From Streptomyces qaidamensis (lineage in GTDB: Bacteria > Actinomycetota > Actinomycetes > Streptomycetales > Streptomycetaceae), in contig NZ_CP015098.1 in NCBI RefSeq assembly GCF_001611795.1, positions 6,076,001 through 6,140,000 of the forward strand: 64,000 nucleotides of DNA. The letters are read 5' to 3'. Position 1 is the first letter of the stretch; each line of letters opens with the position of its first letter. Positions 1 to 8,063 of the stretch are shown one piece after another. The notes below the pieces were generated by a model, which saw only the letters and a list, made by a program, of their open reading frames with translations, did no database searches and had not been told where the DNA came from. A program made the translations under genes and the position numbers.

Positions 1-1232
1 TCCAGTTGCGCGAGCAGAAGCAGGGCGGTGTCGCGGCCGTCGTCGTCCTGCCCCGCACGCTCCTGGCCGCCGCCCCGGCCGTGGCTGTCCCGACCTCCGG
101 CCCCCTCGCCGGCACGACGCACTCCGTCTCCTTCCCGGGCGCCGACGCCGAGGCCAACTCCAACGTCCTGCACGGCCGCGCGGCCGGCGACGACCCGTTG
201 GTGGCCCTGGCGGAGAAGGCGGTACGCCAGGACGAAGCCGAGGCAGCCACCGCGACGCCCGAGGCGGAACCGGCCGGGGCAACAGGGGCGGCAGTTCCCA
301 CGACTCCCGCCGAACACTCGACGCCCGACGGCTTGGCCGCGCCCGCCATGTCGGAGACGTCCGTCGAGTCGGAGACGTCCGTCGAACACGCTGAGCGGGC
401 CGCGCGTGCCGAGGAGCGGACGTCCACCGAGCTGCCCGTTCACGCCGACCCTGCGGCGCCGACTGGGCCGACGGCATCCACCGGCCTGGCCGCGCCTGCC
501 GAGTCGGCCGCGCCCGCCGTGTCGGAGACGTCCGTCGTGTCGGAGACGTCCGTCGAACACTCCGCGCACGCTGAGCGGTCGGCCTTTGCCGAGCTGCCCG
601 TTCACGCCGACCCTGCGGCGCCCACTGGGCCGACGGCATCCACCGACCCGGACGCATCCGCAGATCCGGTGGCCCATGCCGACCCGGCGACGCCCGCCGC
701 ATCGGACGTACACGCCGACCCGCCGGTATCCGCCGAGCTGGACGACGCCGCGGCGCCCGTGGAATCCCCCGCGGAGACCACGATGGAGCTGCTGATTCCC
801 GTGCAGCCGGGGGCTTCTGACCCGGTCGGGCATGAGGAGGCCGTGGCCGGTGACGGTGAGGCCATGTCGCACGGCCCGCACGGGTCGTCCGCGCCCGACG
901 CGTGGAGCGTCGCGGACGGGGACGACAGCCCGGAGCACGAACGCGCTCCCGACGAGGAGGAGGACCGCGTCACCGACAAGGGCCTCCCCAAGCGCACCCC
1001 GAAGATCACCGCACAGACCACCGCCTCGCGCCAGCGCAGCGGCTCCGTCGACGCCGATGCCCTGCGCCGCCGACTCGGCGGGTTCCGCCAGGGCGCCCAT
1101 GCCGGCTACCGCGACGTGGAGGCGGAGATCGCCGAGAGGACGGCCTCGCACCAGCGGCCGGCCACCGGCGCTGCAGGACCAGCTGGATCCGGAGAATCCA
1201 CGGGGGGCACAGTCGAGGAGGCAAGCAGTTGA
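1..1232 (+). CDS. Conservon sensor histidine kinase, C-terminal part (CvnA type)
   Basis: Partial gene: the reading frame is open to the left edge, so the sensor, HAMP and ATPase core lie outside the window. What remains (about 410 residues) begins with a stretch resembling the end of a kinase domain and continues as a low-complexity Ala/Pro/Glu/Thr-rich linker with near-duplicated blocks (codons for SETSVESETSVEH recur near 350-390 and 520-560). It ends with a basic 'LPKRTPKIT' segment and a short conserved tail. This tail plus the four following genes is the standard arrangement of Streptomyces conservons, in which CvnA is a nitrate/nitrite-sensing-type kinase working with a GTPase-like module. 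The stop overlaps the next gene's TTG start by 4 bases. The assignment rests mainly on context; the catalytic motifs are not visible. Confidence 0.8.
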   Translation, partial: QLREQKQGGVAAVVVLPRTLLAAAPAVAVPTSGPLAGTTHSVSFPGADAEANSNVLHGRAAGDDPLVALAEKAVRQDEAEAATATPEAEPAGATGAAVPTTPAEHSTPDGLAAPAMSETSVESETSVEHAERAARAEERTSTELPVHADPAAPTGPTASTGLAAPAESAAPAVSETSVVSETSVEHSAHAERSAFAELPVHADPAAPTGPTASTDPDASADPVAHADPATPAASDVHADPPVSAELDDAAAPVESPAETTMELLIPVQPGASDPVGHEEAVAGDGEAMSHGPHGSSAPDAWSVADGDDSPEHERAPDEEEDRVTDKGLPKRTPKITAQTTASRQRSGSVDADALRRRLGGFRQGAHAGYRDVEAEIAERTASHQRPATGAAGPAGSGESTGGTVEEASS

Positions 1233-1753
1233 CCGCGCCCAGTACCTTCGGACTGATCGGACTGAGCAGTGAGGCCCGCAACCTGCACTGGCTGCTGACC
1301 AACCTCGTCGAGGAGGTGCCCGGCATCCTCTCCGTCGCGGTCGTCTCCTCCGACGGGCTGCTCCTGCTCTCCTCCGACGACCACCGCAACAAGGAGGCCA
1401 GGGAGGCCCTGCAGGCCCGCGGGACCAAGCGCACCGGCCCACGCGGCTCCGCCGCCGACCTGGCCACCATCGTCTCCGGCATCGGCAGCCTCACCGTCGG
1501 CGCCGCCCGGCTGATGGACTTCGGCGGGGTCCGGCACACGATGGTCGCGATGGACGAGGGCAGCCTGTTCGTGATGTCGATCAGCGACGGCTCGCTGCTC
1601 GGCGTCCACGGCTCCGCGGAGTGCGATATGAGCGTCGTGGCGTACCACATGGCCCTGTTCGTCGGCCGCGCCGGCCACGTGCTGACGCCCGAACTCCGCA
1701 GCGAGCTCCGTAAATCCCTGGAGGATTCCCAGACGGCGGGGAGTGCCCGATGA
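1229..1753 (+). CDS. Roadblock/LC7 domain protein (CvnB type)
   Basis: 174-residue roadblock/LC7 protein, the family that acts as a regulator of small GTPases; in conservons it is thought to bridge the kinase and the GTPase-like partner at the membrane. The central part (LLTNLVEEVPGILSVAVVSS, then DGLLLLSSDD and LMDFGGVRHTMVAMDEG) is the typical alternating strand/helix fold of the family. I chose the TTG start at 1229 because it overlaps the previous stop (TTGA) and follows a GAGGAGG ribosome site. The stop overlaps the next ATG by 4 bases, so the genes are very likely translationally coupled. Confidence 0.9.
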   Translation: MTAPSTFGLIGLSSEARNLHWLLTNLVEEVPGILSVAVVSSDGLLLLSSDDHRNKEAREALQARGTKRTGPRGSAADLATIVSGIGSLTVGAARLMDFGGVRHTMVAMDEGSLFVMSISDGSLLGVHGSAECDMSVVAYHMALFVGRAGHVLTPELRSELRKSLEDSQTAGSAR

Positions 1754-2172
1754 GCAGCAAGCCGAAGCAGCACCTGCCCGTCCGCGGCGGCGACCGCAAA
1801 CCCGCCCGGGTCCGCCCCTACTCGCTCACCGGCGGCCGCACCCGCTTCGGCCACGTCCTCCTCGTGGAGACGTTCGTGGCGAGCACGGCCGCGCTCGACG
1901 CCCCCGAGGAGCGCAGGGAACTGACGAACGGCCACCTCTCCACCCGCGTGATGCCGGAGCTGCGGGCCATCGTCGAACTGTGCCGCCGCATGCGTACGGT
2001 GGCCGAGATCGCCGCGCTGCTGAAGATGCCGCTCGGCGTGGTCCGCGTGCTCCTGAGCGACCTCGCGGACCAGGGAAAGATCCGTGTGTACGGAACGGGC
2101 ACCGGTCATGGCACGGGCCGCCCGGACCGGGCTCTGCTGGAAAGGGTGCTGAGTGGACTCCGTCGTCTCTGA
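1750..2172 (+). CDS. DUF742 protein (CvnC type)
   Basis: 140-residue DUF742 protein. Family features are the early 'VRPYSLTGGRT' segment and a C-terminal winged-helix-like part (IVELCRRMRTVAEIAALLKM, then GVVRVLLSDLADQGKIRVY). DUF742 proteins are always found with the roadblock and GTPase partners in conservons; a DNA-binding or adaptor role is inferred from the wHTH-like fold. It starts with ATG in an ATGA overlap with the roadblock gene, and its 3' end overlaps the next gene by 20 bases. Confidence 0.9.
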   Translation: MSSKPKQHLPVRGGDRKPARVRPYSLTGGRTRFGHVLLVETFVASTAALDAPEERRELTNGHLSTRVMPELRAIVELCRRMRTVAEIAALLKMPLGVVRVLLSDLADQGKIRVYGTGTGHGTGRPDRALLERVLSGLRRL

Positions 2173-2800
2173 CGTCGCTCACGGCGTATCTGGTTCATCC
2201 CCGTTCGTCCAGCCCGGCGAGAGCATGCACGCCTGGGAGACGGACCGCACCCGTGCCCCGATCGCCACGAAGATCGTGGTGGCGGGCGGCTTCGGCGTCG
2301 GCAAGACCACCCTGGTCACCGCCGTCTCGGAGATCACGCCCCTGCAGACCGAGGCGCTGATGACGGAGGCGAGCGAGGCCACCGACGACCTCACCGCCAC
2401 GCCCGGCAAGACCACCACCACCGTCGCCATGGACTTCGGGCGCCTCACGCTCGACGACGACCTGGTGCTCTACCTGTTCGGCACCCCGGGCCAGCAGCGG
2501 TTCTGGTTCATGTGGGACGACATCGTGCGCGGCGCGATCGGCGCCGTCGTCCTGGCCGACACCCGCCGTCTGAAGGACTGCTTCCCGGTCCTGGACTACT
2601 TCGAGAGCTCCGGGCTGCCGTACGTGGTCGCGGTCAACCACTTCGACGGCAGCGAGCTGTTCGAGCCGGAGGACGTGCGGGAGGCCCTGACCATCCCGCG
2701 ACACATACCTGTCATGATCATGGACGCGCGTCGCCGGATCTCCGTGATCGAGACCCTCCTGGCCCTCGTGGGCCACGCGCTCGACGAAACCCCCGAGTAG
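2153..2800 (+). CDS. ATP/GTP-binding protein, GTPase-like (CvnD type)
   Basis: 215-residue P-loop protein of the conservon GTPase-like family. Walker A is GGFGVGKTT near residues 43-51. A switch-II-like 'LYLFGTPGQQRFW' and a base-recognition-like 'VAVNHFDG' follow in the normal order for small GTPases. The GTG start at 2153 lies inside the end of the DUF742 gene, after a GGAAAGGG site, giving a 20-base overlap. It is expected to cycle between nucleotide states under control of the roadblock protein and the kinase, and to control the downstream effector gene, here a flavoprotein rather than the more usual cytochrome P450. Confidence 0.9.
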   Translation: MDSVVSDVAHGVSGSSPFVQPGESMHAWETDRTRAPIATKIVVAGGFGVGKTTLVTAVSEITPLQTEALMTEASEATDDLTATPGKTTTTVAMDFGRLTLDDDLVLYLFGTPGQQRFWFMWDDIVRGAIGAVVLADTRRLKDCFPVLDYFESSGLPYVVAVNHFDGSELFEPEDVREALTIPRHIPVMIMDARRRISVIETLLALVGHALDETPE

Positions 2801-2812
2801 AGGACAGCCCGC

Positions 2813-4075
2813 ATGCGGAAGATACTCGTCGTCGGAGCCGGTCAGTCCGGGCTCCAGATCGCCCTCGGCCTCCAGTCACAGGGGTACGAGGTCACCCTGA
2901 TGTCCAACCGGACGGCGGACGAGATCCGCACCGGCCGGGTCATGTCGACGCAGTGCATGTTCCACACGGCCCTGCAGCACGAGCGCGATCTCCAGCTGAA
3001 CTTCTGGGAGTCCCAGGCCCCGAAGATCGAAGGACTCGGCGTCTCGGTCGCCGCCCCCGGCTCCTGGGCCGAGGGCCCGTCCGCCCGTGCCATCGACTGG
3101 CTGGGCAAGCTCGACGGATTCGCCCAGTCTATCGACCAGCGCGTGAAGATGGCCGGCTGGATGGAGACGTTCGCCCAGCGAGGCGGCCAGCTCGTCATCC
3201 ACGGCGCGGCCGTCGGCGACCTCGACTACTTCTCCCGCACCTACGACCTGGTGCTCGTCGCGGCCGGAAAGGGCGAACTGGTCCAGATGTTCGGCCGCGA
3301 TGCCGAGCGCTCGCCGTACACCGAGCCACAGCGCGCGCTGGCCGTGGCGTACGTCCACGGCCTCGGCCCGCGTCCCGAGCACCCCGGCACCGAAGCGGTC
3401 CGCTGCAATCTCGTCCCGGGCGTCGGCGAACTGTTCGTCATGCCCTGCCTGACCACGTCCGGCCGCGCCGACATCCTGTTCTGGGAGGGCATACCCGGCG
3501 GCCCGCTCGACGCCTTCACCGGCGTCAAGGACCCCGCGGAGCACCTCTCCCTGACCCTGGAACTCATGGAGCGGTACGTCCCCTGGGAGTACGCGCGGGC
3601 CACCAAGGTCGAACTGACCGACGCCGGCGGCACGCTGGCCGGGCGCTATGCCCCCACCGTCCGCAACCCGATCGGCCGCCTCCCCGGCGGCGGACTCGTG
3701 CTGGGGGTGGCGGACGTCGTCGTGGCCAACGACCCGATCACCGGGCAGGGCTCCAACTCTGCGTCCAAGTGCGCCGCCGCCTACCTCTCCTCGATCACCG
3801 AGCACGGCGACAAGCCGTTCGACGAGGAGTGGATGCGGGCCACCTTCGACCGCTACTGGAACACCGCCCAGCACGTCACCAAGTGGACCAACGCGATGCT
3901 CGCGCCGCCGCCGGAGCACATCCTGAACCTCATCGGTGCCGCCGGTGAGCTCCAGCCGGTCGCCGACCGCTTCGCCAACGGCTTCAACGACCCGGCCGAC
4001 TTCGAGAACTTCTTCTACGACCCGGCCAGGACGCAGGCCTACCTGGCCGAGGTGTCCGGGGCGGGCGCCGCGTAA
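2813..4075 (+). CDS. Styrene/indole monooxygenase-like FAD protein
   Basis: 420-residue flavoprotein of the styrene-monooxygenase oxygenase (StyA) type. The N-terminus has the FAD-binding beta-alpha-beta fingerprint (ILVVGAGQSGLQIALGL) and a conserved 'MSTQCMFHTALQHERDL' segment typical of the family. A second nucleotide-contact region, 'DPITGQGSNSASKCAAAYL', lies near residues 305-323. StyA enzymes are fed reduced FAD by a separate reductase; none is seen nearby. The gene is 12 bases after the conservon GTPase and preceded by AGAGGA, so it is probably the last gene of that operon. Its 3' end runs 37 bases into the convergent NlpC/P60 gene. The natural substrate is not predictable. Confidence 0.85.
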   Translation: MRKILVVGAGQSGLQIALGLQSQGYEVTLMSNRTADEIRTGRVMSTQCMFHTALQHERDLQLNFWESQAPKIEGLGVSVAAPGSWAEGPSARAIDWLGKLDGFAQSIDQRVKMAGWMETFAQRGGQLVIHGAAVGDLDYFSRTYDLVLVAAGKGELVQMFGRDAERSPYTEPQRALAVAYVHGLGPRPEHPGTEAVRCNLVPGVGELFVMPCLTTSGRADILFWEGIPGGPLDAFTGVKDPAEHLSLTLELMERYVPWEYARATKVELTDAGGTLAGRYAPTVRNPIGRLPGGGLVLGVADVVVANDPITGQGSNSASKCAAAYLSSITEHGDKPFDEEWMRATFDRYWNTAQHVTKWTNAMLAPPPEHILNLIGAAGELQPVADRFANGFNDPADFENFFYDPARTQAYLAEVSGAGAA

Positions 4076-5322
4076 CCCTCGTAGCCCTCGTCCGACCCGT
4101 CCGTGGCCCCCTCGGGGAGCTCCGGCGGCTCGTACCGCCGCAGGGGCTTCCCGTCCGGGTCCGGACGTACGGCGCCCAGCACGGGGTTGGCCGCGATCGG
4201 TGAGACCTTCACCTTCGCGCCCGGGCGGGGCGCCTGCACCACCATGCCGTCCCCGAGGTACAGCGCCACATGCGTGGCCTTCTCGAAGTACACGACCAGG
4301 TCGCCGGGGCGCAGCTCGTCCAGCGGGATCCGCTCCAGCTGCTTCCACTGCTCCTGGCTGGTCCGGGGGATGGGCACCCCGGCCTCCGCCCAGGCCCGGG
4401 AGGTCAGCCCCGAGCAGTCGTACGTCCTCGGGCCCTCCGCGCCCCACTCGTACGGCTTGCCGAGCTGCCGCACGGCGTAGCGCACGGCCCGGCGGCCCTC
4501 GGCCGACGGGGCACGGACGCCACTCTTGCTCCCCTCGCTGCCTTTGCTCCCCTTGCCCCCGCGATTCTTGTCGTTCCCGCCGGCGTCGTCGGCCTTGTCG
4601 GCCTTGTCGGCCTTGTCGTCGTCGCCGTTGCGTTCGCTGCTGAGTGCGCCGGACGCCATGAACTCCTTCTGCGCCTTCGCGACGCCCTTCTGCTCGAACT
4701 CGGCGAGCTCGGTGAGCTGGTCGCGGCTGAGGGAGGCGAGCAGTTTCTCGACGCCGTGCAGGCGGGCGCGGACCTCGTCCCGTTCCTTCTTGCGCCGCTC
4801 GGTGAGGGCGAGCTGCCGGTCGAGGGCCGTGCGGGCCTTGCGGGCCAGTTCGTCGGCCTTGCGTTCGTCGCCGGTCAGCCGGCCGATGGTGTCGGCCCGC
4901 TCCCGGGCGAGCCGGCCGATCACATGGCCCTGCTCGATCGCGTGCTGCGGGTCGCGGGCCAGGAGCAGACGTACGTACGGGGAGATGTCGGTGCTGCTCT
5001 GGTACTGCTGCCGGGCCAGCCGGCCGGCCGCGCCCCGGCTGTCGTGCAGGGAGAGCCGGGCGCGTGCGAGGGCGCGATCCAGACGGTCGGTCCCGGCGCG
5101 CTGCTTCTTCAGCTTCTCCTCGGTGGCGTTGTAGGCCTCGGTGGCCTCCTCGGCCTTCCGGTACAGCCCCTGAAGATCTGTCAGGAGACCGGCGATGTCG
5201 TGCTGTTCCGTGTCGTGCTGTTCCGCGTCCGGCTCGGGAGCGGCCGTGGCCGGGACGGGCGCCAGGACGGTTCCGGCCGCCGTCGCCGCGATGCAGACCA
5301 GACGGAGAAGCTTTCCTGACAT
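4039..5322 (-). CDS. Secreted NlpC/P60 peptidoglycan hydrolase
   Basis: 427-residue exported cell-wall endopeptidase. Residues 1-28 form a signal peptide (LLRLVCIAATAAGTVLAPVP then ATA-AP). Residues about 40-235 are a long coiled coil of the kind found in hydrolases of this class (Lys/Arg/Glu/Leu heptads). A Lys/Asp/Gly/Ser-rich linker with repeated DKADKADKAD follows. The C-terminal NlpC/P60 domain carries the catalytic Cys in YDCSGL and the His in ATHVALYLG. The family cleaves D-Glu-gamma-DAP-type cross-bridges and is usually kept in check by the coiled coil. Convergent overlap with the monooxygenase gene is 37 bases. A run of Ala/Pro after the catalytic domain is unusual but not diagnostic. 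Confidence 0.92.
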   Translation of the reverse strand: MSGKLLRLVCIAATAAGTVLAPVPATAAPEPDAEQHDTEQHDIAGLLTDLQGLYRKAEEATEAYNATEEKLKKQRAGTDRLDRALARARLSLHDSRGAAGRLARQQYQSSTDISPYVRLLLARDPQHAIEQGHVIGRLARERADTIGRLTGDERKADELARKARTALDRQLALTERRKKERDEVRARLHGVEKLLASLSRDQLTELAEFEQKGVAKAQKEFMASGALSSERNGDDDKADKADKADDAGGNDKNRGGKGSKGSEGSKSGVRAPSAEGRRAVRYAVRQLGKPYEWGAEGPRTYDCSGLTSRAWAEAGVPIPRTSQEQWKQLERIPLDELRPGDLVVYFEKATHVALYLGDGMVVQAPRPGAKVKVSPIAANPVLGAVRPDPDGKPLRRYEPPELPEGATDGSDEGYEGYAAPAPDTSAR

Positions 5323-5428
5323 GCCATCACCTCCGGTGCGGGGGCGGCGTGGTGCCGCCGGACATCGTGAGGATCAGGTGTGTGGGGGCGGTGCGCGCGG
5401 TGAGTGTGCGCGGTTCGGCGCAACGGGG

Positions 5429-5746
5429 TCACCCGTCGGCGTCGTCCGGCTTGCCGCCCGGCGTGGCGTCTGGCTTCGACCAGGGCCAGTTGAGCCGGCG
5501 GGGCGGGACGCCCTCCGGGGCGTACTCGTACTTCCAGCGGTTGGACAGGCCGACCCGGCCCGGGCCCCGGGAGACGCGGCGGTAGACGAGCACGGTGTCC
5601 GGTCCGCCGTCGGGGTCCGGGACGGGGATGCGGTACGTCTTGGGCGGGTGGCCGGTGATGCCGAGGAGGACGGGCAGGACCCTGCCGTCCATCGGGCCGC
5701 CCTCGAAGGGGGTCTCTTCGCTCTTCACCGGATCAGTGTCGGACAT
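5429..5746 (-). CDS. Hypothetical protein, 105 aa
   Basis: Small soluble acidic/Pro-rich protein with no domain I recognise. It contains 'EGGPMDGRVLPV', 'TYRIPVPDPDG' and 'LVYRRVSRGPGRVGLSNRW', a pattern seen in short Streptomyces proteins of unknown function. Its ATG lies 14 bases inside the end of the upstream TetR gene, so it is the last gene of the diiron-oxygenase/TetR transcription unit. Function unknown. Confidence 0.75.
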   Translation of the reverse strand: MSDTDPVKSEETPFEGGPMDGRVLPVLLGITGHPPKTYRIPVPDPDGGPDTVLVYRRVSRGPGRVGLSNRWKYEYAPEGVPPRRLNWPWSKPDATPGGKPDDADG

Positions 5747-6392
5747 CCTCGTCGAGCGCCCGGACCAGGGCCTCGGTCTGCGGGTCGCGGCGGGCGGTGA
5801 CGGTCAGCATGGCGACGAACTGCTCGACGAGCCAGTCGCGGAGCTCCTCGGCTTGGGGCTGCTTGTCCTCGTCGAGCCAGATGAGCGACGACGCCTCCAC
5901 CGCGGTGATCCACATGCGGATGGTCATGCGCAGGCTGGAGCCGGGGCCGGTGACGCCCAGGTGACTGAGGATGTGCTCGGCGGCGACGCGGCGGACGCCG
6001 TCGACGATGGCGGTGGTGCGTGAGGTCTCGACGACGCTGCCGCCCTGGAGGAGGGCGCTGAAGCCGGTGCCGTGCTCGTCGACGAAGGTGAGGTAGCGGT
6101 CGAGGGCACGGGACAGGCGGGGGAGGAGGGGGCCTTCGCGGGGTTCGTCGAAGCAGTGCTGGAGCTCGTCGGCGGCGGAGCGCAGGGCGGCCTCGTAGAG
6201 CTGCTGCTTGCCGCCCGGGAAGTACCGGTACACCAGGGGCCGCGAGACCCCGGCCGCCTCCGCCACGTCGTCCAGGGACACCTCCTCGGGGGCGCGGTGG
6301 GCGAAGAGGTCCAGCGCGGAGGTCAGCAGCTGACTGCGGCGTTCCTCGACGCTGAGTCGCCGGTAGGCGGGGGTGGGGGCGGCTGGTGTCAT
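5733..6392 (-). CDS. TetR-family transcriptional repressor
   Basis: 219-residue TetR regulator. The N-terminal helix-turn-helix is standard: 'RRSQLLTSALDLFA', then 'VSLDDVAEAAGVSRPLVYRY' with the usual 'YRYFPGGK' start of helix 4. The C-terminal ligand domain is variable. The gene lies 36 bases behind the AurF-like oxygenase gene on the same strand, so the pair is probably one operon. A dyad site at 7411-7433, in the promoter spacer of that oxygenase, is the likely operator, implying negative autoregulation relieved by a small molecule. The ligand is unknown. Confidence 0.93.
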   Translation of the reverse strand: MTPAAPTPAYRRLSVEERRSQLLTSALDLFAHRAPEEVSLDDVAEAAGVSRPLVYRYFPGGKQQLYEAALRSAADELQHCFDEPREGPLLPRLSRALDRYLTFVDEHGTGFSALLQGGSVVETSRTTAIVDGVRRVAAEHILSHLGVTGPGSSLRMTIRMWITAVEASSLIWLDEDKQPQAEELRDWLVEQFVAMLTVTARRDPQTEALVRALDEDVRH

Positions 6393-6428
6393 GCCTCGCA
6401 GGGTAATCGGGTGCCGCGGTGCGCGCCC

Positions 6429-7367
6429 CTACGCCAGCAGCCCCGACGACTTCCACAGCCGCCGTCCGACCCCCCGCAGCACCCCGATGTCGTCCAGGAA
6501 GTCCGTCAGCCGCTTGGAGCCGTTCTGCATGACCTCCCGGCGGTGGCCGCTCGCGCGGACCTGGGCGAGGGCCTCCCGCTTGTCCAGGCCCACGTTCGTG
6601 TAGACGTCGGGATTCACGAACGCCACCGAGAAGACGCGGGCGAACTCGCCGGAGGTGATGCGTGTGAACTCCTGGGACCACTTGGGCGCGGTCACCATCT
6701 GGCGGCGGAGTTCCTCACGTGCGTAGCGGACGTGGCGGGCCTCCTCCACGACGTGGATGCGGGTGACGCCGCGGACCAGGGTCTGGACGCGCTCGTCGGG
6801 GAACGTCAGCCGCTGCATCCAGTCCAGGACCTCCTCGCCCAGCAGGGTCGCCGTGAAGGAACCCGGCGTGGTGGAGATGGTCTTGAACAGGCGGCCCAGC
6901 TGCTGGTGCGCGCGGCTGACCGGGTACCAGGGCGTGTCGCCCTGGGCGATCAGCCGGGCGAACATCCTGGAGTGCCGGCACTCGTCCTCGATCTCGGTGA
7001 GCGCGTAGCGGACGTGCGCGCTCGTGGCCGCCTTGTCGTAGATGTGCCGCACCAGCAGCTGCATGAGGATGATCTCGAACCAGATGCCGAGCGAGGCCAG
7101 GGCCGCCGCCTCGTGCTGGGAGAGCAGGATCCGCTGCTCCTCGCCCATCCGCTTCCACAGCGGGGTGTCGTAGAGCGACACCAGCTCCGGCGGCCAGAAC
7201 CACTTGCCCTCCTCGAAGGGCGCGTCCCAGTCCAGTTCCTTGTCCGGGTCGAAGGAGTGCTTGGCGGAGGAGTCGAGCAGCCGCTGGGCCACCTGCTCCC
7301 GGTCCTTCAGCAGGCCGAGGGCGTCGCGCAGGCCGTCGAGCGCATCGGCTTCCGTCAGGGTCGTCAT
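6429..7367 (-). CDS. AurF-like non-heme diiron oxygenase
   Basis: 312-residue protein of the p-aminobenzoate N-oxygenase (AurF) family, which uses a carboxylate/His-bridged di-iron centre to oxidise amines or other small molecules. Metal-ligand motifs are visible in order: an early Glu in the first helix pair, 'TEIEDECRHSRMF' (Glu plus His near residues 120-130), 'TLLGEEVLD', and 'RIHVVEEARHVRYAREEL' (His-x3-Glu-x2-His). I chose the ATG at 7367 (MTTLTEADAL) because it follows GAGGTGG at proper spacing; an upstream start would add only eight residues. First gene of the unit oxygenase-TetR-hypothetical. Substrate unknown. Confidence 0.88.
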   Translation of the reverse strand: MTTLTEADALDGLRDALGLLKDREQVAQRLLDSSAKHSFDPDKELDWDAPFEEGKWFWPPELVSLYDTPLWKRMGEEQRILLSQHEAAALASLGIWFEIILMQLLVRHIYDKAATSAHVRYALTEIEDECRHSRMFARLIAQGDTPWYPVSRAHQQLGRLFKTISTTPGSFTATLLGEEVLDWMQRLTFPDERVQTLVRGVTRIHVVEEARHVRYAREELRRQMVTAPKWSQEFTRITSGEFARVFSVAFVNPDVYTNVGLDKREALAQVRASGHRREVMQNGSKRLTDFLDDIGVLRGVGRRLWKSSGLLA

Positions 7368-7410
7368 GGCTGCCCACCTCGTTGTGCACACGTCACTGAT
7401 GCACTTATGA

Positions 7411-7435
7411 GACTGCTTGTCAGCAAGCCAGTCAA
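7411..7435 (-). promoter_or_regulatory. Candidate TetR operator inside the oxygenase promoter
   Basis: A dyad with arms GACTGCTTG and CAAGCCAGTC around TCAG occupies 7411-7433. Read on the minus strand, a -35-like TTGACT (7430-7435) precedes it and a -10-like TCTCAT follows after 17 bases, so the dyad fills the spacer between the two promoter boxes. It lies 44 bases before the oxygenase ATG. Occlusion by the TetR protein encoded in the same unit is the simple inference. Confidence 0.6.
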
Positions 7436-7491
7436 TCCCCTGCGCGCCACTTGTTGACCCGGTGTCTACCTCGGGTGCGCCCGCGCACTCG

Positions 7492-8001
7492 TCAGAGCGC
7501 GCAGCCGAGTCCCTCCGGCACCTCGCCGATCAGCGGCTCGGCACCCTGGGGCGGGAACCGCGTCCGCAGGGTGAAGGCGTACGGCGTCGGGCCGTGGGTG
7601 CGGATGTGCAGCAGGCGGGATTCCGCCTCGGCCACGGTCGGGCGGTGACCGACCGGCACCCACCACAAGGTGACCATGGCCTCCTCCACCCGCTCGAACC
7701 ACTCGCGGCGCCGGGCGAGCATCTCCCGGTGCCTGCCCTGGTACATGTACGCCGTCAGTGCGTCGGCGTCGCGCCACACCGACATGTTGAGGATCAGCCA
7801 GGAGTCGCCGAAGACGGGCACGTCCGTGGCGTTGCCGCTGTCGCTCTGCAGGCGCCACACGAAACCGTCGGCCGCGTCGGCGTCGGCGTTCACCGGGTCC
7901 AGGGCGTTGACGAAGTCCTTCAACTGCGGTGAGTCCAGCGGGGCCTTCAGGCGGGCGATGTTGACCTCGGCGAGTTCGTAAGGGGCAGTGGTCCCAGTCA
8001 T
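7492..8001 (-). CDS. DUF3291 protein
   Basis: 169-residue DUF3291 protein, a dimeric alpha/beta-barrel family related to antibiotic-biosynthesis monooxygenase folds. Typical segments are 'YELAEVNIARLKAPLDSPQL' at the N-terminus, 'ILNMSVWRDADALTAYMYQG' and 'WWVPVGHRPTVAEA'. Role unknown; some relatives are flavin-free oxygenases or stress proteins. No ribosome site precedes the ATG at 8001, but TAACGT ends seven bases before it, so translation may be leaderless. The gene stands alone between the oxygenase promoter and the cell-wall pair. Confidence 0.85.
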   Translation of the reverse strand: MTGTTAPYELAEVNIARLKAPLDSPQLKDFVNALDPVNADADAADGFVWRLQSDSGNATDVPVFGDSWLILNMSVWRDADALTAYMYQGRHREMLARRREWFERVEEAMVTLWWVPVGHRPTVAEAESRLLHIRTHGPTPYAFTLRTRFPPQGAEPLIGEVPEGLGCAL

Positions 8002-8063
8002 GGACCGAACGTTAGGTCGGGCATTTTCCGGCCGGTAGCCCCGTCTCACCAACCGGGCAGCCG

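Noticed and set aside
5323..5428. Cyclic-di-AMP (ydaO) riboswitch before the NlpC/P60 gene
   Set aside because: The gap is only 106 bases and lacks the conserved ydaO blocks.
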